Assembly (NCBI GenBank): GCA_020634755.1
Contig: JACKBC010000001.1
Span: 434,001-498,000 of the forward strand
Length of the DNA: 64,000 nt
Direction: 5' to 3'
From: Caldilineaceae bacterium
Lineage (GTDB): Bacteria > Chloroflexota > Anaerolineae > Caldilineales > Caldilineaceae
The notes beneath the pieces are model-generated. The model was not told where the DNA came from. It saw nothing but the letters and a program-made list of their open reading frames with translations, and ran no database searches. Made by a program: the position numbers and the translations under genes. Positions within the stretch are counted from its first letter, which is position 1; every line of letters begins with the position of its first letter. Positions 54,239 to 62,446 of this stretch are shown here, piece by piece.

Positions 54239-55072
54239 ATGTACGGTACTGGATTACTCAAGGGCTTGGGCATTACGCTAAAGCACGCGCTAGATACATT
54301 TCGGGATGATTCTAAAGATGTGCCAAGCCGCTATGCCGACAGCATTCAGCTAGACAACCGGCGCCGCATTATTGAGCAGCCCATCGATCAGGAAGGGTTG
54401 TTGACCATTCAGTATCCCGAAGAGAAGCGGTTGTTGCCCGAGCGCTTCCGCTACATCCCCATGTTGATCTGGGATACGCAGAAAAATGAAGATCTCTGTA
54501 CGGCCTGCGGGATTTGCGCCAAGGTCTGTCCGCCCCAATGTATTTGGATTGTGCGTGACGCCGATGAGAATGGTCGCCCAGTGGCGCGCCCGGCTGAGTT
54601 TTACATTGACGCCGCAGTCTGCATGAGTTGCAGCTTCTGCACAGAATTTTGTCCGTTCGACGCCATCAAGATGAATCATGATTATGAGCTGGCCGTTTAT
54701 GACCGCTATCCGCAGCTTGTGTATGATAAGGAAGAGCTGACGGTGCCCGTAGAGTATTATGCGGCGCTGTGGCCTTCGCAGTATGCCGCCGAAGAGGAAG
54801 TGCGTCAGCGCAAAGAAGCAGAGGCCCGCGCCAAAGAAGAAGCCAAGGCCAAGGCCGCGGCGGAAAAGGCGAAGGCCGCCGACGCGCCAGCCCAAAAGCG
54901 CAGTCCCGAAGAGCTGCAAGCGCTCAAAGAGCAAGCGGCCGCCAAGGCCAAAGCGGCGCGGTCTGGCGGGGCAGCTGGTGGTGAAGATGCCGAAGCCAAG
55001 AAGGCGCGTTTGGAAGAGCTGAAGCGCAAGGCCCAGGAGCGCGCCAAACAGCGTAAAGAGCAGGGTGAATAG
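54239..55072 (+). CDS. nuoI: NADH-quinone oxidoreductase subunit I with long charged tail
   Basis: 277 residues. The first ~180 are the ferredoxin-like 23-kDa subunit: two [4Fe-4S] motifs, CTACGICAKVCPPQC (from ~87) and CMSCSFCTEFCPFDA (from ~131). The N-terminal amphipathic segment GLLKGLGITLKHAL fits the membrane-facing helix. The remaining ~85 residues (from about 190) are almost only Ala, Lys, Glu, Arg and Gln in helix-forming repeats, an extension not usual for NuoI (common length 140-220). AGAGGA precedes ATG 54239. The transcript ends at the hairpin at 55142-55173. Confidence 0.92.
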   Translation: MYGTGLLKGLGITLKHALDTFRDDSKDVPSRYADSIQLDNRRRIIEQPIDQEGLLTIQYPEEKRLLPERFRYIPMLIWDTQKNEDLCTACGICAKVCPPQCIWIVRDADENGRPVARPAEFYIDAAVCMSCSFCTEFCPFDAIKMNHDYELAVYDRYPQLVYDKEELTVPVEYYAALWPSQYAAEEEVRQRKEAEARAKEEAKAKAAAEKAKAADAPAQKRSPEELQALKEQAAAKAKAARSGGAAGGEDAEAKKARLEELKRKAQERAKQRKEQGE

Positions 55073-55141
55073 ACTCCTTGGCGTTTGGCGCTATCTTTTT
55101 CAAAGCCCATTTTGAAGTCCCAACCACTGTTTGTACCCATT

Positions 55142-55173
55142 AAGCCAGACTTGCTATTTTGCGGGTCTGGCTT
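55142..55173 (+). terminator. Hairpin terminator of the nuo genes
   Basis: AAGCCAGAC and GTCTGGCTT pair around a 14-base loop, followed by a weak TGCGATTTT tail. Confidence 0.65.
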
Positions 55174-55180
55174 TGCGATT

Positions 55181-55267
55181 TTCAGTACACCGCAACGGTG
55201 TTGACGAAATAGGCGTCGGTCTGGTTTATTGAATCCGATACTTCTCTCGCGACTGCGATCTGTTGAT
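55181..55267. repeat. Family B palindromic repeat, copy 11
   Basis: Opens TTCAGTACACCGCAACGGTG and closes GCGACTGCGATCTGTTGAT. Confidence 0.8.
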
Positions 55268-55326
55268 TTTAGAAAACGTTCTCTTGCGAAGAGCTAAGCT
55301 TACCCACAAGTGGGTGGCATAGAGCT

Positions 55327-55482
55327 GCGCGTCGCACCGGTCGTAGAGCACCAGGCTAGCCAGATGGTTTGTGACCGGTGCGTCGCACACTGTGCACGAG
55401 AATCGTTCGCGTCTACCCGTGTGTGACGCACGGTCCAGACGTTGTCTGCGCAGTCACAGCGGCTGCGGACCGTGTGACGCAC
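55327..55482. repeat. Two GTGCGTCGCAC-bordered elements in tandem
   Basis: GCGCGTCGCAC (55327-55337) pairs with GTGCGTCGCAC (55378-55388), and GTGTGACGCAC (55421-55431) with GTGTGACGCAC (55472-55482). Each pair is exactly 51 bp apart, the spacing also seen at 20105/20156 and close to that at 7822/7874. Confidence 0.65.
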
Positions 55483-55656
55483 CTGGCCTCCACGCGGGGC
55501 AAGTAAGACGTGGGTAATGGTAAGTGCGAAGAGAGGGACGTTTGATGCGTTTAGAGGTGCGCGGCGCCAGCAGACTGCCGAAGGAGAACAGGATTGCAGT
55601 CGATGTGGTTTTACGCCAGGCTGGCGTAAATCGTCTTATCGGAAAAGGAGAAAACA

Positions 55657-56349
55657 ATGACGATCACACTCAAATATTATGGACATGCTACCTTTGGCAT
55701 TGATGCCAATGGCGTCAAGCTGGTGGTCGATCCATTTTTGGCGCCCAACAATCCGCTGGCGCCGGTTACGGCTGAAGAGGTTGAGGCAGATTTTATTCTG
55801 TTAACCCACGGCCACGGTGACCACGTGGCGGATGCCATCGGGCTGGCCCAGCGCACGGGCGCGCTGACGATTTGCAACTTTGAGATTGAAGCGTGGTTGC
55901 AAAACGCCGGGGTAGAGAAAACGCACAGCATGCACATTGGCGGCGCCTATTGCTTTCCCTTTGGGCGGCTGAAAATGACCATTGCGCACCACGGCAGCAT
56001 GTTGCCCGACGGCAGCAACGGTGGTAACCCGGCGGGGTTGCTGATTACTTTTACCAGCGGTGAGCGTCTCTATTTCTCTGGCGATACGGCGCTGACGTAC
56101 GACATGAAGTTGATTGGCGAAGCGGGGGGCGTGGATTTGGCCGTTTTGAACATGGGCGATAATTACACCATGGGGCCAGACGACGCCGTGACCGCCGCCC
56201 AATTTGTCCAGGCCAAGCGGGTGGTGCCTTCCCACTACAATACCTTTCCGCCCATTGCCCAGGACCCATACGCCTTTGCCGCCAAGCTCAAAGAGCGCGC
56301 CAACATCGACTGCACCGTGCTGGACCCGGGTGAAGAAACAACGATCTGA
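55657..56349 (+). CDS. Metal-dependent hydrolase, UPF0173 family (MBL superfamily)
   Basis: 230 residues, short metallo-beta-lactamase-like fold. It opens TITLKYYGHATFGIDANGVK with the metal motif THGHGDHVADAIGL, plus GGAYCFPFGRLKMTIAHHGS, SGDTALTYDMKLIGEAGG and NMGDNYTMGPDDAV, all typical of UPF0173/YtkL proteins. The biochemical role of the family is not settled. ATG 55657 has an AAAGGAG SD. It is followed by the orphan at 56423 with a 73-bp gap. Confidence 0.9.
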   Translation: MTITLKYYGHATFGIDANGVKLVVDPFLAPNNPLAPVTAEEVEADFILLTHGHGDHVADAIGLAQRTGALTICNFEIEAWLQNAGVEKTHSMHIGGAYCFPFGRLKMTIAHHGSMLPDGSNGGNPAGLLITFTSGERLYFSGDTALTYDMKLIGEAGGVDLAVLNMGDNYTMGPDDAVTAAQFVQAKRVVPSHYNTFPPIAQDPYAFAAKLKERANIDCTVLDPGEETTI

Positions 56350-56422
56350 GGATGATGTACGAATTGCGATGTACGAACGAACTCTCTGATTGTATTTAGA
56401 CTATTTGGTTAAGGAGCTATCC

Positions 56423-56794
56423 ATGTCGGATTTAAGCGAGTTTGCCATTCATGCCAAGGCAGAGCTGCTTTTTCCTGCCCACCTGATTCCCGTCCTAGGC
56501 GAATTGCGCGGGCCGGAATGGCAGGACCTGGTGGAGCAGGTAGCCGCACTGCCCGAAACACATCCAGACGTTTTGGCGTTTGTATTAATGATGATTGAGC
56601 TGGATGGCTGTATGAAGTGTAATAGCAATAACTATAAATTCTTGCGCGGCTGCTATCTATGCGCCACGCAGACCGTACAGTCATTTAAAGGAACCGATCA
56701 GGAGCTACTGGACATGTATGAAAAGGCCAAGAAGCTGCTGGATCAGCAGATGCAGGGTGGTATTGTACCCGGCCAACTTTCGTTGGCGATTTAG
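56423..56794 (+). CDS. Conserved-looking four-Cys protein, function unknown
   Basis: 123 residues from ATG 56423, which has AAGGAG at ideal distance. Four Cys form two pairs, Cys63-x2-Cys66 and Cys77-x2-Cys80 (DGCMKCNSNN... GCYLC), probably a metal or Fe-S site. The rest is helical (ELRGPEWQDLVEQVAALP before, TDQELLDMYEKAKKLLDQQM after). No signal or membrane segment. A remote likeness to AhpD/carboxymuconolactone-decarboxylase helical proteins is possible but not convincing. It lies between a UPF0173 hydrolase and an FAD oxidoreductase. Confidence 0.75.
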   Translation: MSDLSEFAIHAKAELLFPAHLIPVLGELRGPEWQDLVEQVAALPETHPDVLAFVLMMIELDGCMKCNSNNYKFLRGCYLCATQTVQSFKGTDQELLDMYEKAKKLLDQQMQGGIVPGQLSLAI

Positions 56795-56881
56795 ATATAC
56801 AAGACTGAATCTATTCGATTCCAAATGGTTTTGTATGTAGTAGAGACAGACAGCAAGCAGTAGAGAAAGACAAGCGAGTTG

Positions 56882-58312
56882 ATGAATAACGGAAAGACAG
56901 CCTCACCCAACAGCCAGCGTGTGCAGACCGAGCGCAGCCTTGCGGCGCGCCGGATAGCCATTATTGGCGGCGGGTTGACGGGGCTGACGGCGGCCTATGA
57001 TCTAATGAACCGACAGCCCAATGGCATGCCGCCGCCGCACGTTACGATTTATGAAGCCAGCGCCCAATTGGGGGGGCTGGCCGCGGGGTTCCGCGGTCGG
57101 CCAGAATGGGATTGGCCGCTGGAGCATTTCTATCATCATCTCTTTACAAACGATGAAGCCATCCTCGGTTTAACCAAAGAGTTGGGGCTCTCGCACCTGC
57201 TGCAAATTCATAGCCCAGTCACAACTATGTATGTGCAGGGCAAGAACTATCCATTTGATTCGCCGCTGCGGCTGCTCCAATTTCCCCATTTATCGCTGTA
57301 TCACAAGTTGCGCATGGGGCTGGTGATTGCCTATTTGCGTTATCATCCCAACCCGCCGTGGCAAACGTTTGACAAGCTTTTGGCTGACGAATGGCTGGAG
57401 CGCTGGATGGGGCGTACGGCCTACGATATGCTGTGGCGGCCCATGTTGCAAGGCAAGTTTGGTAAACATTACGCCGATGTGAATTTGGCTTGGTTCTGGG
57501 CGCGCATCTATAAACGGACGCCCAAGTTGGGGTATTATCAGGGAGGCTTTCAAGCTTTTGTGGATGGGCTGGCGCGCAAAGTGCGCGAACTGGGGGCGGC
57601 GCTGCACACTTCGGTGCCCGTAACCGAGATTCATGCGCTGCCCGGTGGGGGCTTCCGCATCGATTCCACCGATCTGCCCAATGCCGAATATGATATGGTG
57701 CTCAGCACCGTTAGCCCCAATTTGATGCAGCGCCTAACGCCCGATTTGCCAACCAGCTATCTGGAACAGCTCTCTAAGCTCAAGAGCATGGGCGCCGTCG
57801 TGCTCACCATCGCCATCAAACAGCAGCTTATGCAGGAGATCTATTGGGTAAACGTCCCCAAGCCAGCCGGTCTGCCATTTTTGGCGCTGGTCGAACACAC
57901 CAACATGATCGACCCTAAGCATTATGCCGGCGACCACCTACTCTATATTGGCAACTATTTAGATAGTGATCACCCTCATTTTAAAATGAGCGCTCAAGAA
58001 TTGCTGGCTGAATTTATACCCCATTTGGCGCATTTCAATCCCCAATTCCAGGCGGATTGGGTGACGGGGACGTGGGTGCATAAGGCGGCGTATGCACAGC
58101 CGGTGCCGCCCGTGGGCTATGCCGACATGATTCCCGATGTGCGCACGCCGCTGCCCGGCCTTTACTTTGCTTCTATGAGCCAGGTTTATCCCTGGGATCG
58201 CGGCACCAATTATGCCGTAGAGATGGGACGCAAAGTGGCCAAGATGATCTATGCGGATCAAAAGAAACTGGGCGTACCGACTGCCGGCCAGAAGAGCAGT
58301 ATAATCTCGTAA
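56882..58312 (+). CDS. FAD-dependent oxidoreductase (amine-oxidase / protoporphyrinogen-oxidase-like)
   Basis: 476 residues from ATG 56882. The dinucleotide-binding motif is RRIAIIGGGLTGLTAAYDL and the second FAD contact reads YEASAQLGGLAAGFRG. Later segments include FYHHLFTNDEAILGLTKELG, WRPMLQGKFGKHYADVNLAW and, at the end, the FAD-binding LPGLYFASMSQVYPWDRGTNY. The pattern fits the NAD(P)-binding Rossmann-like amine-oxidase group that includes phytoene desaturases, PPOX and UDP-galactopyranose-mutase-like enzymes. No carotenoid, heme or sugar genes lie nearby, so the substrate is unknown. The SD is weak. Confidence 0.85.
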   Translation: MNNGKTASPNSQRVQTERSLAARRIAIIGGGLTGLTAAYDLMNRQPNGMPPPHVTIYEASAQLGGLAAGFRGRPEWDWPLEHFYHHLFTNDEAILGLTKELGLSHLLQIHSPVTTMYVQGKNYPFDSPLRLLQFPHLSLYHKLRMGLVIAYLRYHPNPPWQTFDKLLADEWLERWMGRTAYDMLWRPMLQGKFGKHYADVNLAWFWARIYKRTPKLGYYQGGFQAFVDGLARKVRELGAALHTSVPVTEIHALPGGGFRIDSTDLPNAEYDMVLSTVSPNLMQRLTPDLPTSYLEQLSKLKSMGAVVLTIAIKQQLMQEIYWVNVPKPAGLPFLALVEHTNMIDPKHYAGDHLLYIGNYLDSDHPHFKMSAQELLAEFIPHLAHFNPQFQADWVTGTWVHKAAYAQPVPPVGYADMIPDVRTPLPGLYFASMSQVYPWDRGTNYAVEMGRKVAKMIYADQKKLGVPTAGQKSSIIS

Positions 58313-58373
58313 GCGGGAGCGCGCAGTCACCTCTCATTTTGCCAATACAATGACCATACTCAGGGAAGAAAAC

Positions 58374-59429
58374 ATGTTTGGAAGAAACAACGGAAGCATT
58401 ACCGAAGACGCTGTTATGCAGGCGTTGAGCACTGTACAGGAGCCAGAGCTGCACGACAATTTGGTCAGCTTGAATATGATCAGGGATCTGACCGTGCGTG
58501 GCGAGCAAGTGGCCTTTACAATTATGTTGACCACACCCGCTTGCCCGCTACGCGGCCAGATGGAGCAGGAAAGCGTCGCCGCGATTAAGCGCGTGGCGCC
58601 CAATGCGCAGGTGCAGGTGCGCTTTGATTCTCAGGTGCGGGGAGACAGTCGCATTGCGGGCAAGCTCAATATTCCCGTTAAAAATATTATTGCCGTGGCC
58701 AGCGGTAAAGGCGGCGTGGGCAAATCGACCGTCTCGACCAACCTGGCCGTGAGTTTGGCGCTGGACGGGGCCAAGGTGGGCGTGCTGGATGCCGATATTT
58801 ATGGCCCCAATATTCCGCTCATGTTTGGGCTCAGCGGCAAGCCGCGCGTGGAAAACAACAAAATGGTGCCGCTGGAGGCTCACGGCGTCCAGGTGATCAG
58901 CATGGGCTTTCTGATGCCTGAGGGCGAAGCGGTGGTCTGGCGTGGCCCCATGCTGCACAAAGCCATTCAGCAGCTTTTTGTGGATGTGCGCTGGGGCGAG
59001 CTTGACTATCTGATTGTCGATTTGCCGCCGGGCACTGGCGACGCGCAATTGAGCTTGGCCCAAAGCACGCCGCTGACCGGCGCCATTATTGTGACGCAGC
59101 CGCAAGAAGTGGCCGTGAGTGATGCCCGCCGCGGCGCCGCCGCCTTTGCGCGATTGGAAGTCCCCATGATCGGCGTAATCGAGAACATGTCCGGTGAGAT
59201 TTTTGGCAGCGGTGGCGGCCAAAAAGCCGCGCAGCTGATCGGCATTGAGTATTTGGGCAGCATTGAGCTGGATCCACGCGTGCGCAGCGGCGGTGATACA
59301 GGTAAACCCATTGTGGTGGAAGCGCCCGACAGCGCCGCCGCCCAGTCCATCCGCACGCTGGCGCGTAAAATCGCCGCTCGCATTAGCCTGCTCACCATGG
59401 CGCCCGACCCCGAACTGCGGATCATATAA
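58374..59429 (+). CDS. Mrp/NBP35-family Fe-S carrier ATPase
   Basis: 351 residues from ATG 58374 with AGGGAAG upstream. The N-terminal MIP18/DUF59 domain (to ~85; VQEPELHDNLVSLNMI and TPACPLRGQM) precedes the ParA-like P-loop ATPase with deviant Walker A ASGKGGVGKSTVSTNLAVS, DADIYGPNIPLMFG and VDLPPGTGDAQLSLAQ. The family loads Fe-S clusters onto apo-proteins. The usual CxxC cluster loop after ENMS is missing: this protein reads ENMSGEIFGSGGG. A Cys in TPACPL of the N-domain remains. Placed after redox genes, but with no isc/suf genes nearby. Confidence 0.9.
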   Translation: MFGRNNGSITEDAVMQALSTVQEPELHDNLVSLNMIRDLTVRGEQVAFTIMLTTPACPLRGQMEQESVAAIKRVAPNAQVQVRFDSQVRGDSRIAGKLNIPVKNIIAVASGKGGVGKSTVSTNLAVSLALDGAKVGVLDADIYGPNIPLMFGLSGKPRVENNKMVPLEAHGVQVISMGFLMPEGEAVVWRGPMLHKAIQQLFVDVRWGELDYLIVDLPPGTGDAQLSLAQSTPLTGAIIVTQPQEVAVSDARRGAAAFARLEVPMIGVIENMSGEIFGSGGGQKAAQLIGIEYLGSIELDPRVRSGGDTGKPIVVEAPDSAAAQSIRTLARKIAARISLLTMAPDPELRII

Positions 59430-59762
59430 ATTTAGGCAAGATATGGTTGACCGATTACAGATTTGAAAGATAAAGAGCAGAAATCTGTTAACTATCCAGC
59501 CGCAGCCTAAGTGTGGTTGCTCTGCAACCACTTTACGAGCTGCAAAGCACCAAGGCGCCGGTGGGCTTCGACAAGCTCAGCCCCCGAGCACCTGGATAGT
59601 AATCCCAACTGCTATGTCAAGTTGTATGTTTGGTACAAGACCTGACAGGTTTTCAAAACCTGTCAGGTCTGAGCGTATTCGTGGCGCTTGACTCGGCATA
59701 TGGTATGACAAACTCTTTTAGATCGGTGTAATCGGTGAGCCAAAATATAAAGTGTTGTTGCT
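59430..59762. other. Spacer of ~330 bp with CCTGACAGG palindrome
   Basis: 59638-59668 carries the palindrome shared with 13551-13580. TGGGCTTCGACAAGCTCAGC near 59560 is another small hairpin. No gene is seen. Confidence 0.65.
59638..59668. repeat. AACCTGTCAGG palindromic repeat, copy 2
   Basis: GACCTGACAGGTTTT and AAAACCTGTCAGGTC are adjacent inverted arms with a very short loop. Confidence 0.75.
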
Positions 59763-60719
59763 ATGGCTCTATATTGGCTGGGAGTGCCTGTAAAAGTAGC
59801 GGGGGCCACGGGGCTGCGTTCGCACGATAGCCGCCGCTGGCAGAACCAGCCGCATTTGAGCGTGAGCCTGGCCTACTTGCGCGACCTATTCGACTATCTG
59901 CACAGACAACAGATTCGCTTTTACCGGTTGTCCGGTCAGCTTGCCCCCTATTTGACGCATCCCGAACTCCCGCAATTTCATGGCCAAATTGAAGAATGCG
60001 CCACCGACTTGGCCGCCATTGGCGACTTGGCCCGTCACTATGGCATTCGGCTGACCATGCATCCGGCATTTTACATACAGCTGGGCAGCCCAGACTTGAC
60101 GCGGGTGCAGCGCTCGATTGAAGAGCTGGAAGCGGCCACGCGTCTGATGGACGCTATGGGGCTGGACGCGCAGTCGGTGCTGGTGATCCACGTGGGCGGC
60201 GAGCAGAGCGACAAAGAAGCCAGCATGGGCCGCTTTATTCAGCAGATGGAGCAGCTGCCGCTCAACGTGCGGCAACGGCTGGCATTGGAGAATGATGACC
60301 GCTTTATGAGCGCGGCAGACGTATTGCGCATTCACCGGCACACGGGCATCCGCGTGGTGCTGGATGTGCTGCACCACCGCTGCGTAAACCCAACCGGGCT
60401 CTCTCTACAGCAGGCATTGGCCGCGGCGCTGGATAGCTGGCCGGGCGATCAGCAACCCAAAATTCATTTTAGCAGTCCGCGTACAGCCGTGCGTCAATTG
60501 GTGCGCAGTGGTCGGCGCACGCTGGTGGCGCCGTTGCCCAATCAGCACAGTGATTTTATCAATCCCTTTGAATTTATCGATCTGCTGCGGGTGGCGCGCG
60601 CCGCTGGTTTGCGCCCTTTTGATATTATGCTAGAGGCCAAGGGGAAAGATTTGGCGCTCTTGCGGCTGCGCGCACAGATTGGCCAATTTGCGCCAGAGCT
60701 GGCCGAAATGATTGGCTAA
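59763..60719 (+). CDS. uvsE: UV damage endonuclease (UvsE/UVDE)
   Basis: 318 residues, TIM-barrel endonuclease that nicks 5' of UV photoproducts and other lesions. Family motifs in order: FYRLSGQLAPYLTHPE, GIRLTMHPAFYIQLGS, VLVIHVGGEQSDKEAS, RLALENDDRFMSAADV, RVVLDVLHHRCVNP and KIHFSSPR, which provide the His/Glu/Asp metal site. Length is normal. No strong SD is seen before ATG 59763. It leads a probable operon with the HAD gene (24 bp after its stop) and rpe. Confidence 0.9.
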   Translation: MALYWLGVPVKVAGATGLRSHDSRRWQNQPHLSVSLAYLRDLFDYLHRQQIRFYRLSGQLAPYLTHPELPQFHGQIEECATDLAAIGDLARHYGIRLTMHPAFYIQLGSPDLTRVQRSIEELEAATRLMDAMGLDAQSVLVIHVGGEQSDKEASMGRFIQQMEQLPLNVRQRLALENDDRFMSAADVLRIHRHTGIRVVLDVLHHRCVNPTGLSLQQALAAALDSWPGDQQPKIHFSSPRTAVRQLVRSGRRTLVAPLPNQHSDFINPFEFIDLLRVARAAGLRPFDIMLEAKGKDLALLRLRAQIGQFAPELAEMIG

Positions 60720-60743
60720 TTGAATCTCATAAATCGAGTGAAC

Positions 60744-61367
60744 ATGCGAAACGTAATTTTTGATTTAGGCGGTGTGGTTTTCAACTGGAGTTCGCCGCAG
60801 ATCATCGAGACATTTGTGGCCGACCTGGATGTGACGCCGGCAGAAAAGCAGGATGTGGCGCGCCGACTGCGCGCCAACGTCTTTGCGCATCCCGACTGGT
60901 TGGAGACCGATCGAGGCACATTGCGCGCTACCGACGCCGTGGCGCGTTTTGCCCAGCGCATGGCCTGCCCCGTAGGCGAAATGCAGCGGCTGTGGGATTT
61001 GTGCAGCGCGCATATGCTGCCCAAGGCGGATACTGTGGCCTTGATGCAAGAGCTATCCGCGCAAGGGGCGGCGCTTTATTGCCTTTCTAATATGCCGGTG
61101 GAACGCTTTGCCTGGCTACGCCAGAACCATGATTTTTGGCATCTCTTTCAGGGCATTGTGATCTCGGGCGAAATAGAGCTCATCAAACCCGACCCAGCCA
61201 TCTATCGGCATCTGCTCCACCGCTTTGAACTGGCCGCGGATGCGTGCATATTTTTGGACGATTCGGCGCCCAATATTGATGCGGCCAACGCCCTGGGCAT
61301 CCACGGCATCCTGTTTCAGGACGCTGCAAGTTGTCGCAACGAATTATTTGCGTTATTGAACGAATAA
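60744..61367 (+). CDS. HAD-superfamily hydrolase
   Basis: 207 residues from ATG 60744; a TTG at 60720, right after the uvsE stop, is a poorer choice. Motif I is FDLGGVVFNWS (nucleophile Asp present, second Asp replaced by Gly, as in epoxide-hydrolase-like or haloacid-dehalogenase-type members). Motif II is YCLSNMP, motif III Lys in IELIKPDPAIYRHLL, and motif IV FLDDSAPNIDAANALG. This matches the YihX/HAD-IA group; phosphatase of small sugars is a likely role. It lies between uvsE and rpe, 56 bp before the latter. Confidence 0.88.
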   Translation: MRNVIFDLGGVVFNWSSPQIIETFVADLDVTPAEKQDVARRLRANVFAHPDWLETDRGTLRATDAVARFAQRMACPVGEMQRLWDLCSAHMLPKADTVALMQELSAQGAALYCLSNMPVERFAWLRQNHDFWHLFQGIVISGEIELIKPDPAIYRHLLHRFELAADACIFLDDSAPNIDAANALGIHGILFQDAASCRNELFALLNE

Positions 61368-61423
61368 AATGCGGTCAATCGCGCCCTGAATCATCTGTAA
61401 TAGGGGGAACACGTAACAAAATC

Positions 61424-62113
61424 ATGGCAAATTCAACCAATCCCGTTAAAATTGCCCCTTCCATCCTTACCGCCGATTTTGGCCACTTGGCGCAACAAAT
61501 AGAAGCCGCCGAAGCGGGCGGTGCTGACTACATCCATCTGGACGTAATGGATGGGCGCTTTGTGCCCAATATTTCGTTTGGTCCGCTGGTGGTGCAGGCA
61601 GTGCGTCAGTATACAGCGTTGCCGCTAGACATACATTTGATGATTGTGGAGCCGGATCAGTTTATTGCCGAGTTTGCCAAAGCCGGTGCATCCCTTTTAA
61701 CGGTGCATGTGGAAGCCTGTGTACATCTGCACCGTACATTGCAGCTGATTCGTGAAGTTGGTTGCCGCGCCAGCGTGGCGCTAAACCCAGCTACGCCGGT
61801 GGAAGCGGTTTATGAGGTGCTGCCGCTGCTAGATATGGTGCTGGTCATGAGCGTGAACCCCGGCTTTGGGGGCCAGCGGTTTATTCCCCAAAGTTTGCAC
61901 AAATTGCAGCGGATGCGCGACCTGATTGCTGAAAGAAACCCCGCCTGTGACCTGGAGGTCGATGGCGGGGTGGGGGTGCACAATATTGCTGATGTCGTTG
62001 CCTGCGGCGCCAACGTAATTGTGGCCGGTAGTGCTGTATATAATGCAAAGGCGCCCGTGGCGGAGAACCTACACAGTTTGCGCACCGGCATTACGGCTAG
62101 CGTGAGCCAGTAG
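61424..62113 (+). CDS. rpe: Ribulose-phosphate 3-epimerase
   Basis: 229 residues, TIM-barrel enzyme converting ribulose 5-phosphate to xylulose 5-phosphate. Signatures: KIAPSILTADFGHLAQQI, YIHLDVMDGRFVPNISFGP, MSVNPGFGGQRFIPQSL and LEVDGGVGVHNIADVV, with metal His and Asp residues in place. ATG 61424 follows a GGGGG stretch; an open frame reaches 61331 but overlaps the HAD gene and lacks family residues. Together with rpiA it covers two neighbouring pentose phosphate steps. Confidence 0.95.
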   Translation: MANSTNPVKIAPSILTADFGHLAQQIEAAEAGGADYIHLDVMDGRFVPNISFGPLVVQAVRQYTALPLDIHLMIVEPDQFIAEFAKAGASLLTVHVEACVHLHRTLQLIREVGCRASVALNPATPVEAVYEVLPLLDMVLVMSVNPGFGGQRFIPQSLHKLQRMRDLIAERNPACDLEVDGGVGVHNIADVVACGANVIVAGSAVYNAKAPVAENLHSLRTGITASVSQ

Positions 62114-62154
62114 GCCAACGGCTGGCCTACTAATTTAGCCCCGTCAAGTCCTCA

Positions 62155-62232
62155 GGCGTTACGCACTTCAGTGTTGTTCAGGAGAAGTTCGACTTCTCTC
62201 AGAAGTCGAACTTCTGGGCCAACTGCGTGACT
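62155..62232. repeat. Family C GAAGTTCGACTTC palindrome, copy 3
   Basis: Core GAGAAGTTCGACTTCTCTCA with AGAAGTCGAACTTCT; flanks GTTACGCACTTCAGTG and AACTGCGTGACTTC match those at 40206-40290 in reverse. Confidence 0.75.
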
Positions 62233-62243
62233 TCTCTTAATCA

Positions 62244-62330
62244 CTTATGTTACGCAAGCCTAGAGGAACGTCGGCTCGCCGACTTTCCTGTTTCTCTTTA
62301 ACAGACTGGCTTTCGCTGCGTAACGTGAGT
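62244..62330. repeat. Family A palindromic repeat, copy 5
   Basis: Opens CTTATGTTACGCAAGCCTAG and closes TTCGCTGCGTAACGTGAGT; close to copies 1 and 4. Confidence 0.87.
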
Positions 62331-62353
62331 TAATAAATTGTTTGGATAGAATG

Positions 62354-62386
62354 AGAAACCGGGGTTTTGTCAAAACCCCGGTTTCT
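62354..62386. terminator. Perfect 16-bp hairpin between rpe and the ThuA gene
   Basis: AGAAACCGGGGTTTTG and CAAAACCCCGGTTTCT flank a single T. It lies between convergent genes and may end transcription both ways, although no T run follows; a mobile palindrome is the alternative. Confidence 0.55.
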
Positions 62387-62446
62387 GCATGCTGTATCAT
62401 TCAACGATGACTTTGTCGTCGTTGAAATCATCGTTACCTGTTGTGT

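Larger units (their letters stand above)
55073..55656. other. Spacer of ~585 bp: terminator and three repeat elements
   Basis: Holds the terminator 55142-55173, a family B copy (55181-55267) and two GTGCGTCGCAC-type elements (55327-55388 and 55421-55482). Nothing else is assigned. Confidence 0.75.
62114..62446. other. Convergent spacer of ~330 bp with family C and A repeats
   Basis: Holds a family C element (62155-62232), a family A element (62244-62330) and a 33-bp perfect hairpin (62354-62386). Confidence 0.7.

Noticed and set aside
58548..59531. 327-residue minus-strand frame opposite the Mrp gene
   Set aside because: His/Ala-rich shadow of a well supported gene, no motifs.
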